NCBI RefSeq assembly: GCF_018613675.1
Contig: NZ_JAGGPQ010000009.1
Coordinates: 96,043-160,042 of the forward strand
Origin: Arthrobacter sp. ISL-85
Lineage (GTDB): Bacteria > Actinomycetota > Actinomycetes > Actinomycetales > Micrococcaceae
Direction of reading: 5' to 3'
DNA length: 64,000 bases
Shown here: piece by piece, positions 17,298 to 25,940 of the stretch
How positions within the stretch are numbered: position 1 is the first letter of the stretch
Layout of the letters: every line of letters starts with the position of its first letter
Position numbers and translations under genes: made by a program
The notes under the pieces: model-generated
Told to the model about the DNA's origin: nothing
What the model saw: the letters and a program-made list of their open reading frames with translations, nothing else
The model's database searches: none

Positions 17298-18533
17298 ATG
17301 ACCAACACGGTTCCGGAGATCCGCGGTAGGGGACCGGGCAATAGCCTCCGGATGGCCTTCATATCTTCCGTGGTTTCGTTGATGGCTGCGTTTGCGGCCG
17401 CCGGCGCTGCCATCCCCTTGTTCAACCTCTATCGCGCGGAGGATGGGTTTACAAACGCCGATATTTCCATGGCGATTGTCTCCTACTCGGCGGCCACGCT
17501 CGCCACGCTTTTGGTGCTGGGACGTCTGTCGAGTTATCTGGGTCGGAGGCCAACCTCGATTGCCGGACTGGTCCTGCTCCTTGGGGGTTGTCTCCTGCTT
17601 CTGGGGGTACATGATGTCGGCGTCCTAATCCTCAGCCGGCTGTTGATGGGCTTTGGCGCCGGATTGGCCAGTAGCAGCCTAAGTGCCTACATAATCGACA
17701 CGGCTCCCGCGCAGCCACCCTGGCTGGCGCCGGTGGCCTCCAGCCAGACGGTCATGCTCGGCCTCGCGGTCGGTACGGTCTCTTCGGGGGCCTTGGTCCA
17801 GTTCGCCCCATGGCCGCGCCAACTCATCTTCCTTGTGGTCATCACACTGCTCTTGATATCTGTGGCTTTGCTGGCTTTTAGCCCTGAGACTGTGAACCGG
17901 ACGGCGGGTGTATGGCGGTCGTTGGCACCACGCGTACAGGTGCCGAAGCGTGTCCGGAGCTTAGTTCCGGTCGCAGCTGCGGTACTTCTAGCCACATGGG
18001 CCGCCGGGGCCTTTTACCAAGCTTTTGTCCCCGCCCTGGTAGAAAATCAATTGCACACCCATAGCCCGCTTATTGTTGGAGTGGTTTTCGCGGCCTATAT
18101 GGGTGCAAGTGTTCTAGGGGCTCCGCTCAACGCCAGACTCACCGCCGCAACAGCCCAACGCACCAGCATGGTTGCCTTTTTCGCGGGCATGGCGGGTATT
18201 GTCGGAGCCATTGCAACCGGTTCCCTGATGCTGTTCGTAGCCTCGACCCTCGTATCGGGGGCCTCTCAGGGCGTCGCTATCAGCGCTACGACCCGAAGTC
18301 TGCTGTACGGCAGCAACGCAGCCGACAGGGCCCCAACCTTTAGCGTCATTTACCTGCTCAGCTACAGCGGCGCGACAATTCCTGCGCTCATTGCGGGGCA
18401 GCTATCCGAGCACATATCACTTCCGCAAATTGCCATCGGCTACAGCGCACTGGCCTTCGCCGGCGCCGCGTTTACTCTTTTCACTGCACCCACCAGCGAT
18501 ATCAAACCCGATATGGAACATCCGGTCCAGTAA
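17298..18533 (+). CDS. MFS transporter
   Basis: A 411-residue integral membrane protein with about 12 hydrophobic segments. The MFS loop 2-3 signature reads LGRLSSYLGRRPTSIAG (about residues 75-90). It resembles drug or metabolite efflux permeases and its relative at 31212-32429 (both have the ETVNRT/ETITRT segment before the central loop). ATG 17298 follows AGAGAGG. The substrate is unknown. It is convergent with the truncated TetR gene. Confidence 0.88.
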   Translation: MTNTVPEIRGRGPGNSLRMAFISSVVSLMAAFAAAGAAIPLFNLYRAEDGFTNADISMAIVSYSAATLATLLVLGRLSSYLGRRPTSIAGLVLLLGGCLLLLGVHDVGVLILSRLLMGFGAGLASSSLSAYIIDTAPAQPPWLAPVASSQTVMLGLAVGTVSSGALVQFAPWPRQLIFLVVITLLLISVALLAFSPETVNRTAGVWRSLAPRVQVPKRVRSLVPVAAAVLLATWAAGAFYQAFVPALVENQLHTHSPLIVGVVFAAYMGASVLGAPLNARLTAATAQRTSMVAFFAGMAGIVGAIATGSLMLFVASTLVSGASQGVAISATTRSLLYGSNAADRAPTFSVIYLLSYSGATIPALIAGQLSEHISLPQIAIGYSALAFAGAAFTLFTAPTSDIKPDMEHPVQ

Positions 18534-18703
18534 ACGCGATGCCCGGTCGGACAGTCCTCCAGATGCCTTACCCGATTCGAATTCGACACGGCAATTTTTG
18601 CCGATGCAGCTGTGCATCTTCCTGGCGGGTATGGACCAGCTTCGGATGTCCAGGAGTAAGGTGCCTCCACAACGCATGCTGCTCATCATCGCCGCTATCG
18701 TCT

Positions 18704-19129
18704 CTAGCGGCCCGAACTATGCGTTACTAGCGGCATGAGAGCAAAGTCAAGGGCGGCGTTGAGCGGTCCGGGATCTTCCGCCAGGAGGCTCAGGGTCCCT
18801 CCCCCGTGCAGCGCAGCAAGAACTAACACGGCGTTCTTGGCGTGAGCGTTGGCTTCCCGACCCGGCCGCGGCAGATAAGGGGCAGCTGCTGCGCCGTCCC
18901 CCCCAATCACTCGACTCAGAGCATCGGCAATGAGCTCGCACCACCTGTCAAGGAAATCGACTCGATCTTGCACTCCACTCCGATCCCGCAACGCCAACGC
19001 ATACGGCGACTGAGGGTCCATCAACTCCTCGACGACGTCTTCTCGCCACTTAGTAAGCATTGCAATGTCGGTGACCGCCGTGAGCCGCACTCCTTCGCGC
19101 GACAAGACCTCAACGAAACACTGCCTCAT
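18704..19129 (-). pseudogene. TetR-type regulator lacking its DNA-binding domain
   Basis: A 141-residue frame matches only the ligand-binding half of a TetR regulator (VTDIAMLTKWREDVVEELMD, then the C-terminal helices with VLAALHGGGTLSLLAED). The roughly 50-residue helix-turn-helix is missing, and a stop precedes the ATG in the same frame. Oddly a good GGGAGG site precedes ATG 19129, so the truncated protein could be made. Two operator-like palindromes (19175, 19249) remain upstream, between it and the divergent reductase. Probably a relic of an autoregulated tetR-reductase pair. Confidence 0.65.
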
Positions 19130-19174
19130 TCATCCTCCCAGACTGACATCATCACCTAGGAATGTTTGGGTTAG

Positions 19175-19190
19175 GGGACGATATCGTCCC
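19175..19190. promoter_or_regulatory. Perfect 16-base palindrome GGGACGATATCGTCCC
   Basis: A fully symmetric site 46 bases upstream of the truncated tetR and about 310 bases before the divergent reductase. It shares the GGAC-N6-GTCC spacing with the other TetR-type sites in the window. Confidence 0.6.
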
Positions 19191-19248
19191 AAAACTGTAG
19201 GCGCGGAAACGTTTGGCCTGCTATTCATTCCCTAAGGGCTATCATTAA

Positions 19249-19264
19249 AGGACCATCCCGTCCA
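19249..19264. promoter_or_regulatory. Second GGAC-N6-GTCC site in the same intergenic region
   Basis: AGGAC and GTCCA are separated by six bases. The centre (CATCCC) is less symmetric than in the neighbouring site 59 bases away. The pair suggests two-dimer binding in this divergent promoter region. Confidence 0.4.
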
Positions 19265-19497
19265 ATTTCATCAGGAGTTAAGCCTCCTCCCCTGCATCAG
19301 CTGAGGCACTGTGGATGGGAGACGCTTGCCTGGCGGCGAGTGAGCACCCCTGGATCTCTCTTCGTCATCATGCTGCCCCGGCGACTGCCGGAACTGAGAT
19401 GGCCCGTTCCAGTACAAGCAGCGGGAAAAGTTGAATCACGACGGGCACGACGCAGGGGTCGTGCCTGAGCTTATGACACAACCGAATGGAGAAGAAG

Positions 19498-20454
19498 ATG
19501 AATCAGGAACCAACTGATTTTGAGCGAAACCGTACGATGATGGCCCTTCGTGCACACCAACGGGGAGGGCCTGAGCAGCTCATTTATGAGGAAGCGCCGA
19601 AACCGGTCCCCGGGCCCGACGAGGTACTAATCGCCGTTCGGGCGGCGGCTATCACCCTGGCTGAATTGACGTGGCCCGAGACGTGGACAGCTGAGGGTGT
19701 GGACCGGACGCCGGTGATCCCCTCACACGAGTTCGCTGGAGTCGTGGCAGAGGGCGGCGCGAACGTTCAGGAATTCGTTGCCGGCGACTCGGTCTTCGGT
19801 TTAGTCCCTTTTGACCGCGACGGGGCTGCGGCTGAGTTTCTCACTGTCCCGGCCGCATGCGTTGCCAAAAAAGGGCCACTGGTACCCGACGTGACAGCCG
19901 CTGCAGCCGTCCTGCCCGCCCTGACAGCGTGGGAGGCGCTTATTGACCAGGCCGACCTCCGGCCCGGACAGCGCATCCTGATCCGGGGCGGAGCAGGAGC
20001 GGTGGGATCATTTCTCACTCAGTTCGCAAAAGCCATGGGGGCGGAAGTCACCGCGACCGTACGCTCTGCATCGGCTGTAGGACGGACCAAGAGCCTGGGC
20101 GCTGACCATGTCATCACCACCGGGCATTCATTGGACATACCAAGGGTATCGGGCTTTGACGTCGTAGTAGATGCAGTAGGAGCTGATGTACCGGAATGGA
20201 TGTATGCTGCGCCCCGGCCGGGTGGACATCTCATCGTCCTCCAAGAACCACCAAACCAAGAACTGGCCGCCAAATATGGAGTAACCGCAACATTCTTCAT
20301 TGTGCGCACGCGCCGTGATCGGCTCCAGCAACTGGCCGCCCGGATTGCCAACGACGAGGTGGAAGTGGCGGCGGGTCTTATGTTCCCGCTGGCGTCCGGA
20401 CGAGCTGCCTACGAGGCCAAGCCCTCAGGCAAGACAGTTTTGACCGTCGAATGA
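19498..20454 (+). CDS. NADP-dependent quinone-oxidoreductase-like enzyme
   Basis: A 318-residue zinc-free MDR enzyme. The N-terminal GroES-like half has PSHEFAGVVAEGG, and the Rossmann half has GGAGAVGSFLTQFAKAMG (about residues 158-175) and FDVVVDAVGADV. It should reduce quinones or activated double bonds with NADPH. ATG 19498 is preferred (GGAG six bases upstream); an in-frame ATG four codons earlier is possible. It is divergent from the truncated tetR, and the palindromes between them suggest former repression by that regulator. Confidence 0.85.
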   Translation: MNQEPTDFERNRTMMALRAHQRGGPEQLIYEEAPKPVPGPDEVLIAVRAAAITLAELTWPETWTAEGVDRTPVIPSHEFAGVVAEGGANVQEFVAGDSVFGLVPFDRDGAAAEFLTVPAACVAKKGPLVPDVTAAAAVLPALTAWEALIDQADLRPGQRILIRGGAGAVGSFLTQFAKAMGAEVTATVRSASAVGRTKSLGADHVITTGHSLDIPRVSGFDVVVDAVGADVPEWMYAAPRPGGHLIVLQEPPNQELAAKYGVTATFFIVRTRRDRLQQLAARIANDEVEVAAGLMFPLASGRAAYEAKPSGKTVLTVE

Positions 20455-20652
20455 TGCGATCTGGAAACGTTCAGGACGTTCCGAAAGTGTTCAAGCCCCA
20501 AGCCTGCGGAGGTCCCCGGCGTTGTAGTCGCCCATTCAAACCCGTGTTAAGACTCTTCGCAGGGTTGGCACCTTGAGAAGACTGCACTTGGCCGGATAGG
20601 TCGGTGTTCTCGACGTCGGTCGGAGACGTGCGGATACCGGATATTTCTCGGT

Positions 20653-21924
20653 CTAGTCAAGCATGAACACTGGCAAGGTGAAGGTACTTGCCGCGTCAAC
20701 CTCGGCTCGTACACGCGCAAGCTGTGCGGCATGTTCCCCGAAATAGGCAGAGTCCGAGCGAACCGAGGAATCCAGGTAATTGAAATAGGCACCTGTTCCC
20801 CAGTACGGCTCCATTACGGTTCGAGACTCACGGACGAATTCGTCGTAGGGGGTGGGGTCGGCTCCCGCGGCAAAAGTAACTGTGTATTGCACCGTAGCGT
20901 AGGCATCCCGGTGTCCGAACCCGGTTGCATCCACCGGCAAGTCTCTAACCGCACCCCGAGGGCATCGAGGGACACTGAGGTTTCCCGTGCACCGTCGAGG
21001 TGCTGTCCCAAGAAACATCTTTCGACGAGTTGGGCTGCCCCTCTCTAGTTTGATCAGCTTATAGGGGACGTGGGAGGTCGCGCTGAACGCTTCCCGCCGC
21101 AGCACTCCTCCCGTCTCTGTAGTGCACTGGGAGACGGAGGCGCCCGAACACCCGGCGTAGGAAAACATCACGTCGAGATAGGACCGATTCGGTTGGACTG
21201 CGTTGACGGAGGGTAACCGACGTGTCTTCTCGTGAAAGCGAACCAGGCGCTCATCCAGCTCAGATTCAGGGCCAATCCAAGTGGCCGTCAGCTGGACGGT
21301 GGGGCTCGCGTACGCGGCACCGCTTAGGAGTTTCAGTGTCGACCATAAACGCTTGTCGGCGTTGGGCGCCCACCGCTGCCACGCAAGGACGACGGCTATG
21401 GCGTCAGTGAATTGCCCACTCCATGAGGGAAGTGACGATACGACCTGCCGCCTCCGCCTCTACAGGCCCACAGCATGTCCGGGTTCTCTTCCCTGTTTGC
21501 CTGCACAACCCTGCCGTCTGCCGTCACCAGCTCAACGGACCGCAGAGCGTCCGACGTCAAGCCATTAGCGCGGGTTAGAACACCCACACCTCCACCAATG
21601 GTCAACCCGGTTATCCCTACCGTCGCACATGAACCCGCTGGCAGGGCCCGTGTTTTTTGCCCCAAGACCTCGTGCATCTGGATAAGGGACATCCCCGCCC
21701 CGAACGTTGCCGTGAGGCTGAAATTGCGTAAGCTGTCCCAGAAGCCGTAAGCGCAGGCCTTCCCAATCCGGCTGTGGCGCTACAGATAAGGCAGTTCCCG
21801 ATGCGGGCGCAGGGCTCGGTGGGGAAGGGACAGACGCAGCACATGCGTCCAACCCTGCTGCTGCAGCGCCGCCAAGACCTGCGAAAAGCAAGTTTCTGCG
21901 TGTGAATCGGGGCTTCTCGCTCAC
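20653..21924 (-). pseudogene. Tat-exported FAD-linked oxidase (berberine-bridge type), multiply frameshifted
   Basis: The N-terminus is a twin-arginine signal (FTRRNLLFAGLGGAAAAG) starting at GTG 21924. The FAD-binding part GSCATVGITGLTIGGGVGVL follows in another frame at about 21630-21560. The middle (APNADKRLWSTLKLL) and the BBE-type C-terminus (YFNYLDSSVRSDSAYFGEHA) come in yet other frames down to 20653. At least three frame changes are needed, so the gene is dead. The intact enzyme would have oxidised a carbohydrate or alkaloid outside the membrane. Two overlapping tiny frames precede it. Confidence 0.75.
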
Positions 21925-22043
21925 TGTTCCTTCTGTGAGATCGTCTCGGTGCCAGTGCCGCGCTGCCAAGCGGTAAAGTCCGCCAGTGACATAAAGCAGT
22001 AGTAGTCGCAGTAGCGCTCTTTCTCGCGCTCCTCCCGGGTCAT
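21921..22043 (-). CDS. Tiny 40-residue frame coupled to the oxidase relic
   Basis: An ATG at 22043 opens a 40-residue, charged and aromatic peptide (start MTREEREKERY, middle FMSLADFTAW). Its stop overlaps the GTG of the oxidase relic as GTGA. Its own start overlaps the stop of a 22-residue frame upstream as ATGA. Such a chain of start-stop overlaps is characteristic of translational coupling. No family is known to me. It may be a leader peptide, a small partner protein or chance. Confidence 0.4.
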   Translation of the reverse strand: MTREEREKERYCDYYCFMSLADFTAWQRGTGTETISQKEQ

Positions 22044-22108
22044 TGTGCCGATCCCAACTGCTCGCGGTGGTTGCGAAACGTGGCTCTCCAAAAGTATGCA
22101 GTTTTCAT
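22040..22108 (-). CDS. Tiny 22-residue frame at head of the coupled chain
   Basis: ATG 22108 follows AAGGAAG at about nine bases. The peptide begins MKTAYFWRATF and ends with a TGA that overlaps the next ATG. It is too short to judge by composition; the support is only the binding site and the overlap. Confidence 0.25.
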   Translation of the reverse strand: MKTAYFWRATFRNHREQLGSAQ

Positions 22109-22523
22109 GTTGTGACGCTTCCTTTCACGGTGTGCGCTCACGCCCTGAACCCCAGCGACACACCGGACGGGACCGATGACTCAGAAGGCATAAACGGATG
22201 CAGTTTGCACCTGTATCTTCTGCGTCGATCTTTGGCTCGGTCTTACCAACGAGGTGTAGGACTTTCTTCTTCGTCAATGCTTATGTAACAGGCCGTGGTC
22301 AACCACGGTGTGAAATGCAACGAAACGATGCCTTCGGTTCCATGAACGTAAGGTGCCGGCGACAGGTCGATCGCAGTCCAACGCAGCCACTGCTTCACCG
22401 GCGCGATGCCTACTTCCAGGTCAGAGGTAAGACGGCACGAAGAAATGACGCATATGAGATTGCGACAGAGCGTCGATGACCGAAACAAGGGAAGGACGCC
22501 CGCAAAAATATAGGGGGTAAACC
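22109..22523. other. Region with possible gene fragment
   Basis: A minus-strand frame (22243-22488) has a protein-like stretch (VKQWLRWTAIDLSPAPYVHG, then WLTTACYISIDEEE) but no ribosome binding site and no family I can name. It might be a remnant. Otherwise I see only the promoter space of the plus-strand gene at 22524. Confidence 0.3.
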
Positions 22524-22826
22524 ATGGCCAACACGAAAAGAAGCTTTATGTCTCGCGACCTGACTTTTTTCAATACCAGCGCAACGTTCATCGCAGCGGA
22601 TAACAAGCTGTCTCACAACGTATCGCCTCCTCTCTCCCTCGAAGTCATTACTGCTGACGACCCTGAGAGGACGGACGACAAGCTTAATCGTGCGATCAAT
22701 CGACTCATACCCATTGCCTTGGAACGCAGGCATGGAATCCGAGTTATCCGGCATGGCCACGGCAAATACACAGTGCAAATCGACGTGGAAGTGCCGTGCG
22801 GCACGACCATGGAGTCGCGCGATTAG
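22524..22826 (+). CDS. Hypothetical 100-residue protein
   Basis: ATG 22524 is preceded by AGGGGGTAAACC, an acceptable binding site. The protein has a hydrophilic N-terminal half and a C-terminal half LNRAINRLIPIALERRHGIR followed by a beta-like KYTVQIDVEV. The sequence is less GC-rich than its surroundings, which suggests acquisition. No family is recognised. Confidence 0.45.
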   Translation: MANTKRSFMSRDLTFFNTSATFIAADNKLSHNVSPPLSLEVITADDPERTDDKLNRAINRLIPIALERRHGIRVIRHGHGKYTVQIDVEVPCGTTMESRD

Positions 22827-23012
22827 CTGGGTCGATACTGCAGATTTTCGTCCACGTCGCCGTGCGGCCCTTTCCGAGCGCCCGTCTGTAGCTGACTCGT
22901 GCAACCTTCGCGGCGCCGCAATTCAGGAGTGGATGCGGCCTGAGGGCACAGCTTTGCACGAGAGTTGGTTAGATGCTTGGAGTCGACGTGCTCGACCTGG
23001 GAAGCGTTTGAG

Positions 23013-23315
23013 CTAGTCTTCGCAATCCACACAGTATGAACGATTGTTTCTCTCCCGCGCTAATTGCGATCGGTGCCGGACGAGGAAACAGCAATAACAG
23101 GTGAACTCGTCAACGCCTTGAGGAACCACCTCCACGATGAGCTCCTCGGAGATAATCTCGCCACCGGGTGTCAGTCCCGCATCGAGAATGTCGGCTTCGT
23201 CCAATTCGTCGACGACCTGGCGGGCATCAATGGCGCTGGCTGACTTCAGATCCTCCAAGGAACTCTCCTGGGATTCCTTAACGTCCGAACGGGCTTCGTC
23301 ATACTCCGATATCAA
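23013..23315 (-). CDS. DUF4193 domain protein
   Basis: A 100-residue actinobacterial protein with the DUF4193 layout: an acidic N-terminal half, then DEFTCYCCFLVRHRSQLARE and a final CVDCED, giving two CxxC pairs for a zinc ribbon. Function is unknown; close relatives are abundant across actinobacteria. The only in-frame start is TTG 23315, with a weak purine-rich stretch upstream and no ATG or GTG, so the exact start is uncertain. Confidence 0.85.
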   Translation of the reverse strand: MISEYDEARSDVKESQESSLEDLKSASAIDARQVVDELDEADILDAGLTPGGEIISEELIVEVVPQGVDEFTCYCCFLVRHRSQLARERNNRSYCVDCED

Positions 23316-23826
23316 TGAGGTGCTTCTTTCTTTCTCTTGTCTATTTCGTGGTCAGTTCGAGGGACGCGATCCACTGCCCTTCCGGGGATGTTCCTCTTAT
23401 CGAGGACGTTGGCATTGGGTGCGCTTGGTCCAGACGTAACACCGCGGCCCAAAAATAGATCGCGGTTCTTGGATGAGTTTGAGTGTGATGGCGTTACGCG
23501 GGTTAGGAAGGGAAGCTCCGAGTACGTATTGGTTGCTCGGAGCTTCCCTTCGCGCCGCCCTCTCAGATTTGGACAATCGTGAGGTTGGCACCCTCAGGAG
23601 GCATGTCGTCCTTTTGAGGGCCGGAAGAATTCAGGCTCGTTTTCGTGCCATTCTTCCGAAATGAAGGAGGTCCCTAATCATCCATATTCGGTAGGTGAGC
23701 CTGCTTTTGGAAGCCGTATGGTTGTCGATGCCCTCTTTTGAGGCGTTAACCCAAGCGTTCGACCGGACCCTACAAACGCCATCCGCGCACTTGAGGGATG
23801 GCGAGTTCATCTGCGCGCGCTGTATC
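23316..23826. other. Intergenic region with a long hairpin
   Basis: About 510 bases between DUF4193 and the end of the reductase operon. The only structure is the 16-bp inverted repeat at 23507-23551. No gene is supported. Confidence 0.4.
23507..23551. repeat. Perfect 16-bp inverted repeat, 13-nt loop
   Basis: Arms GAAGGGAAGCTCCGAG (23507-23522) and its exact reverse complement (23536-23551) flank a 13-base loop. There is no T-run on either side. It lies about 275 bases beyond the operon that ends at 23827. It may be a bidirectional transcription stop or an inserted-element end. Confidence 0.65.
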
Positions 23827-24738
23827 TCACAGTTCAAGTACGTGTTTTACCCCGCCTGAGCGGCCCGCTGCGACTTGATTTGCGATGTCGATGCCGTCCT
23901 CGATGGGCGTGGTTTGGACCTCAAGTCCCAGCTTGCCCGCGGCAGCGAGTGCAGCGAGCTCTGCCAGCATCTGCCCGTCGGGCTGCAGGTACAGGTTCGA
24001 CGTGGTGACTCCCGCAGCTGAGTCAGGAGCGTCGGACGTTATGGAACACAACCTGCCTCCTTTCACAATCAGACTCATAGCGTCTTCAGCGGTGCCTGTC
24101 GCAGCGATGAGAACGGCGTCGAAGCGATAAGCCGTCTTGTCCGCCCATCCTTCGATGTGGGTGTCGATAACATCGTGGGCGCCGAGTGCGCGCAGCTTAT
24201 CCGCGTGCGCGGGTCCGGCGCCGGCGACGACCTCAGCGCCCCGGAGATGTGCGAGTTGAACGGCAAGTGAGGCGGTTGGGCCGGAAGCTCCGACGACGAG
24301 CAAGCGGGTGGAGGGTTGTACCTGGAGCTCGTCGAGGGTTTGCTGGGCGGTAAGACCCGCGACCGGCAGTGCTGCGCCCAACGCTGGAGTCAGGTTCTCA
24401 GGCAACCGTGCCACGTGAGCTGACTGGACAAGGACCTGTTGTGCCCAGGTGCCGCTGCCACCGGGAAGCGGCGCCTCGTGGACAAGTACAAGGTCTCCGA
24501 TTCGAAACTCCGTCTCGTCTGGGCTGGTCTTCGCGACGCGGCCCACGGCTTCAACGCCGAGTGCAGCGGGGAGTATGAGATTCACGTCCCATACGCCTGT
24601 ATGGAGCAGGGCATCCCATGGGCCGATGCCTGCGGTGATCACGTCTAGGATGAGCTCGCCGGCCTCCGGCTGACGTGGCTGGGGAAGATCGAGGATCTCG
24701 AGTCCCGCATTCGCGGCTCGAACGCCAAGTCCAATCAT
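23827..24738 (-). CDS. NADP-dependent quinone-oxidoreductase-like enzyme
   Basis: A 303-residue zinc-free MDR enzyme with ALGVEAVGRV in the N-terminal half and LVVGASGPTASLAVQLAHLRG as the nucleotide-binding turn. The latter deviates from the usual GAAGGVG by having a Pro-Thr. ATG 24738 follows AAGGAGAAATCA. It is the last gene of the five-gene operon that starts at 27308 and should reduce an enone, quinone or aldehyde intermediate made by its neighbours (inference). Confidence 0.85.
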   Translation of the reverse strand: MIGLGVRAANAGLEILDLPQPRQPEAGELILDVITAGIGPWDALLHTGVWDVNLILPAALGVEAVGRVAKTSPDETEFRIGDLVLVHEAPLPGGSGTWAQQVLVQSAHVARLPENLTPALGAALPVAGLTAQQTLDELQVQPSTRLLVVGASGPTASLAVQLAHLRGAEVVAGAGPAHADKLRALGAHDVIDTHIEGWADKTAYRFDAVLIAATGTAEDAMSLIVKGGRLCSITSDAPDSAAGVTTSNLYLQPDGQMLAELAALAAAGKLGLEVQTTPIEDGIDIANQVAAGRSGGVKHVLEL

Positions 24739-24769
24739 TGATTTCTCCTTTTTAGTAGCGAATGTCAGT

Positions 24770-25150
24770 TCATGCTGACGTTTCATCGGCCCATTTATTG
24801 GGTCGTTCGGATCTGGGGAGTTTCTCGACCACGAGCTGGTATGAATCGGTGATTAGCCCCTTGACCAAGTCCCTGTCGATCCCTGGTCCTCCCGCTGCCG
24901 TGATCCAGTGTTTTTTGTCCATGTGGTAGCCGGTTGAGATTTCTTCATACTGCGCACGCAGCAGCACGGCCTCTTCCGGATCGGCTTTGACGACAACTAC
25001 AGGGTGACCTGGCATGTCGGTCATGAGCATGAAGACCTTTCCCGACACCTTGTATGTGTCCCAGTTCGGGCCGACACGGTGCTCAACCGTCACCTCCGGC
25101 AACCCGCTTGCATGCTCGTCCGCTGTAGCCTGCAGCTCCTTTCCATCCAT
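24770..25150 (-). CDS. MmcQ/YjbR family protein
   Basis: A 126-residue protein of the MmcQ/YjbR type (double-wing DNA-binding-like fold): GPNWDTYKVSGKVFMLM, VVVKADPEEAVLLR and KKHWITAA, followed by LVKGLITDSYQLV. Function is unresolved for the family. The start is at ATG 25150, with GGAG upstream. The next gene begins 31 bases downstream, consistent with one operon. Confidence 0.8.
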   Translation of the reverse strand: MDGKELQATADEHASGLPEVTVEHRVGPNWDTYKVSGKVFMLMTDMPGHPVVVVKADPEEAVLLRAQYEEISTGYHMDKKHWITAAGGPGIDRDLVKGLITDSYQLVVEKLPRSERPNKWADETSA

Positions 25151-25216
25151 GATTGCTCCGCTCCTCTGCTGTGGTTCCGTCGATGAGTTCGTCATGGCTT
25201 AGCTTGTCGGTCCGGT

Positions 25217-25864
25217 TCAGGCGAAGGTGAACAGACGCTCGGACTCCAAACGTGAGACCGGGGTTTTGTACTGCTTCGCCTCGTCGGGGTAGCCCAACGC
25301 AAGCAGGACGGTTGTGGTGTGTCCGGTCTCGCGGATGTTGAAGGCCTTGTCGACGGTGACGGGGTCGAAGCCCTCAAGCGGCATTGCTTCGACGCCGAGT
25401 TCCGCGGCGGCCATCATCATCAGACCCATCACCAGGTATGTCTGTTTCTCCATCCAATGGTGGGTGTCCTTATAGGTGTAGTTGCGCAGATTGACGAAGT
25501 CGCGGGTCATATATTCCCACCGCTCCTGCTTCGCCAGATCCGGGAATCGGCCGTCAGCCCGTTCTTTCGCGAACACCGATTCCAGGTGATGCTCAGGTAT
25601 GTCGGCTCGTGTGGTCATGATGATCGTGTGCGAAGCGTTAAGGATTTTTTCACCGTTGTCGGCGAAACGTTCGCCGAGGTTCGCAGCCAGCTTCTCTTTG
25701 CCCTCTCGTGTGGACAGAACATAGAAATGGTTGGGTTGGATGTTCGTCGAGGTAGGCGCTGAGCGGAGAAATTTCAGGAGCTGTTGAATTGTCTCCTCAG
25801 GGATGGTCTTGCTGCCATCGAAGTATCGGCTGAGGTGCTTGTCCATGATCTTGTCGAGATCCAT
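25217..25864 (-). CDS. Nitroreductase family NAD(P)H flavin oxidoreductase
   Basis: A 215-residue FMN enzyme of the NfsB type. It has SAPTSTNIQPNHFYV (FMN phosphate-binding region), TYLVMGLMMMAAAELGVEAMPLEGFD and LLALGYPDEA. It transfers two electrons from NAD(P)H to nitro or quinone compounds. ATG 25864 with a GAAGA site. It is 76 bases downstream of the lyase gene in the same operon. Together with the terminal reductase it gives the operon two electron-transfer enzymes for electrophilic substrates. Confidence 0.88.
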   Translation of the reverse strand: MDLDKIMDKHLSRYFDGSKTIPEETIQQLLKFLRSAPTSTNIQPNHFYVLSTREGKEKLAANLGERFADNGEKILNASHTIIMTTRADIPEHHLESVFAKERADGRFPDLAKQERWEYMTRDFVNLRNYTYKDTHHWMEKQTYLVMGLMMMAAAELGVEAMPLEGFDPVTVDKAFNIRETGHTTTVLLALGYPDEAKQYKTPVSRLESERLFTFA

Positions 25865-25940
25865 GAGTGTCTTCTTTCGTAGTGGGAGTATTAGAGGTGC
25901 AATTAGGATGAATGCCCCAGGGAGGTCACTCCGGTGAGGA

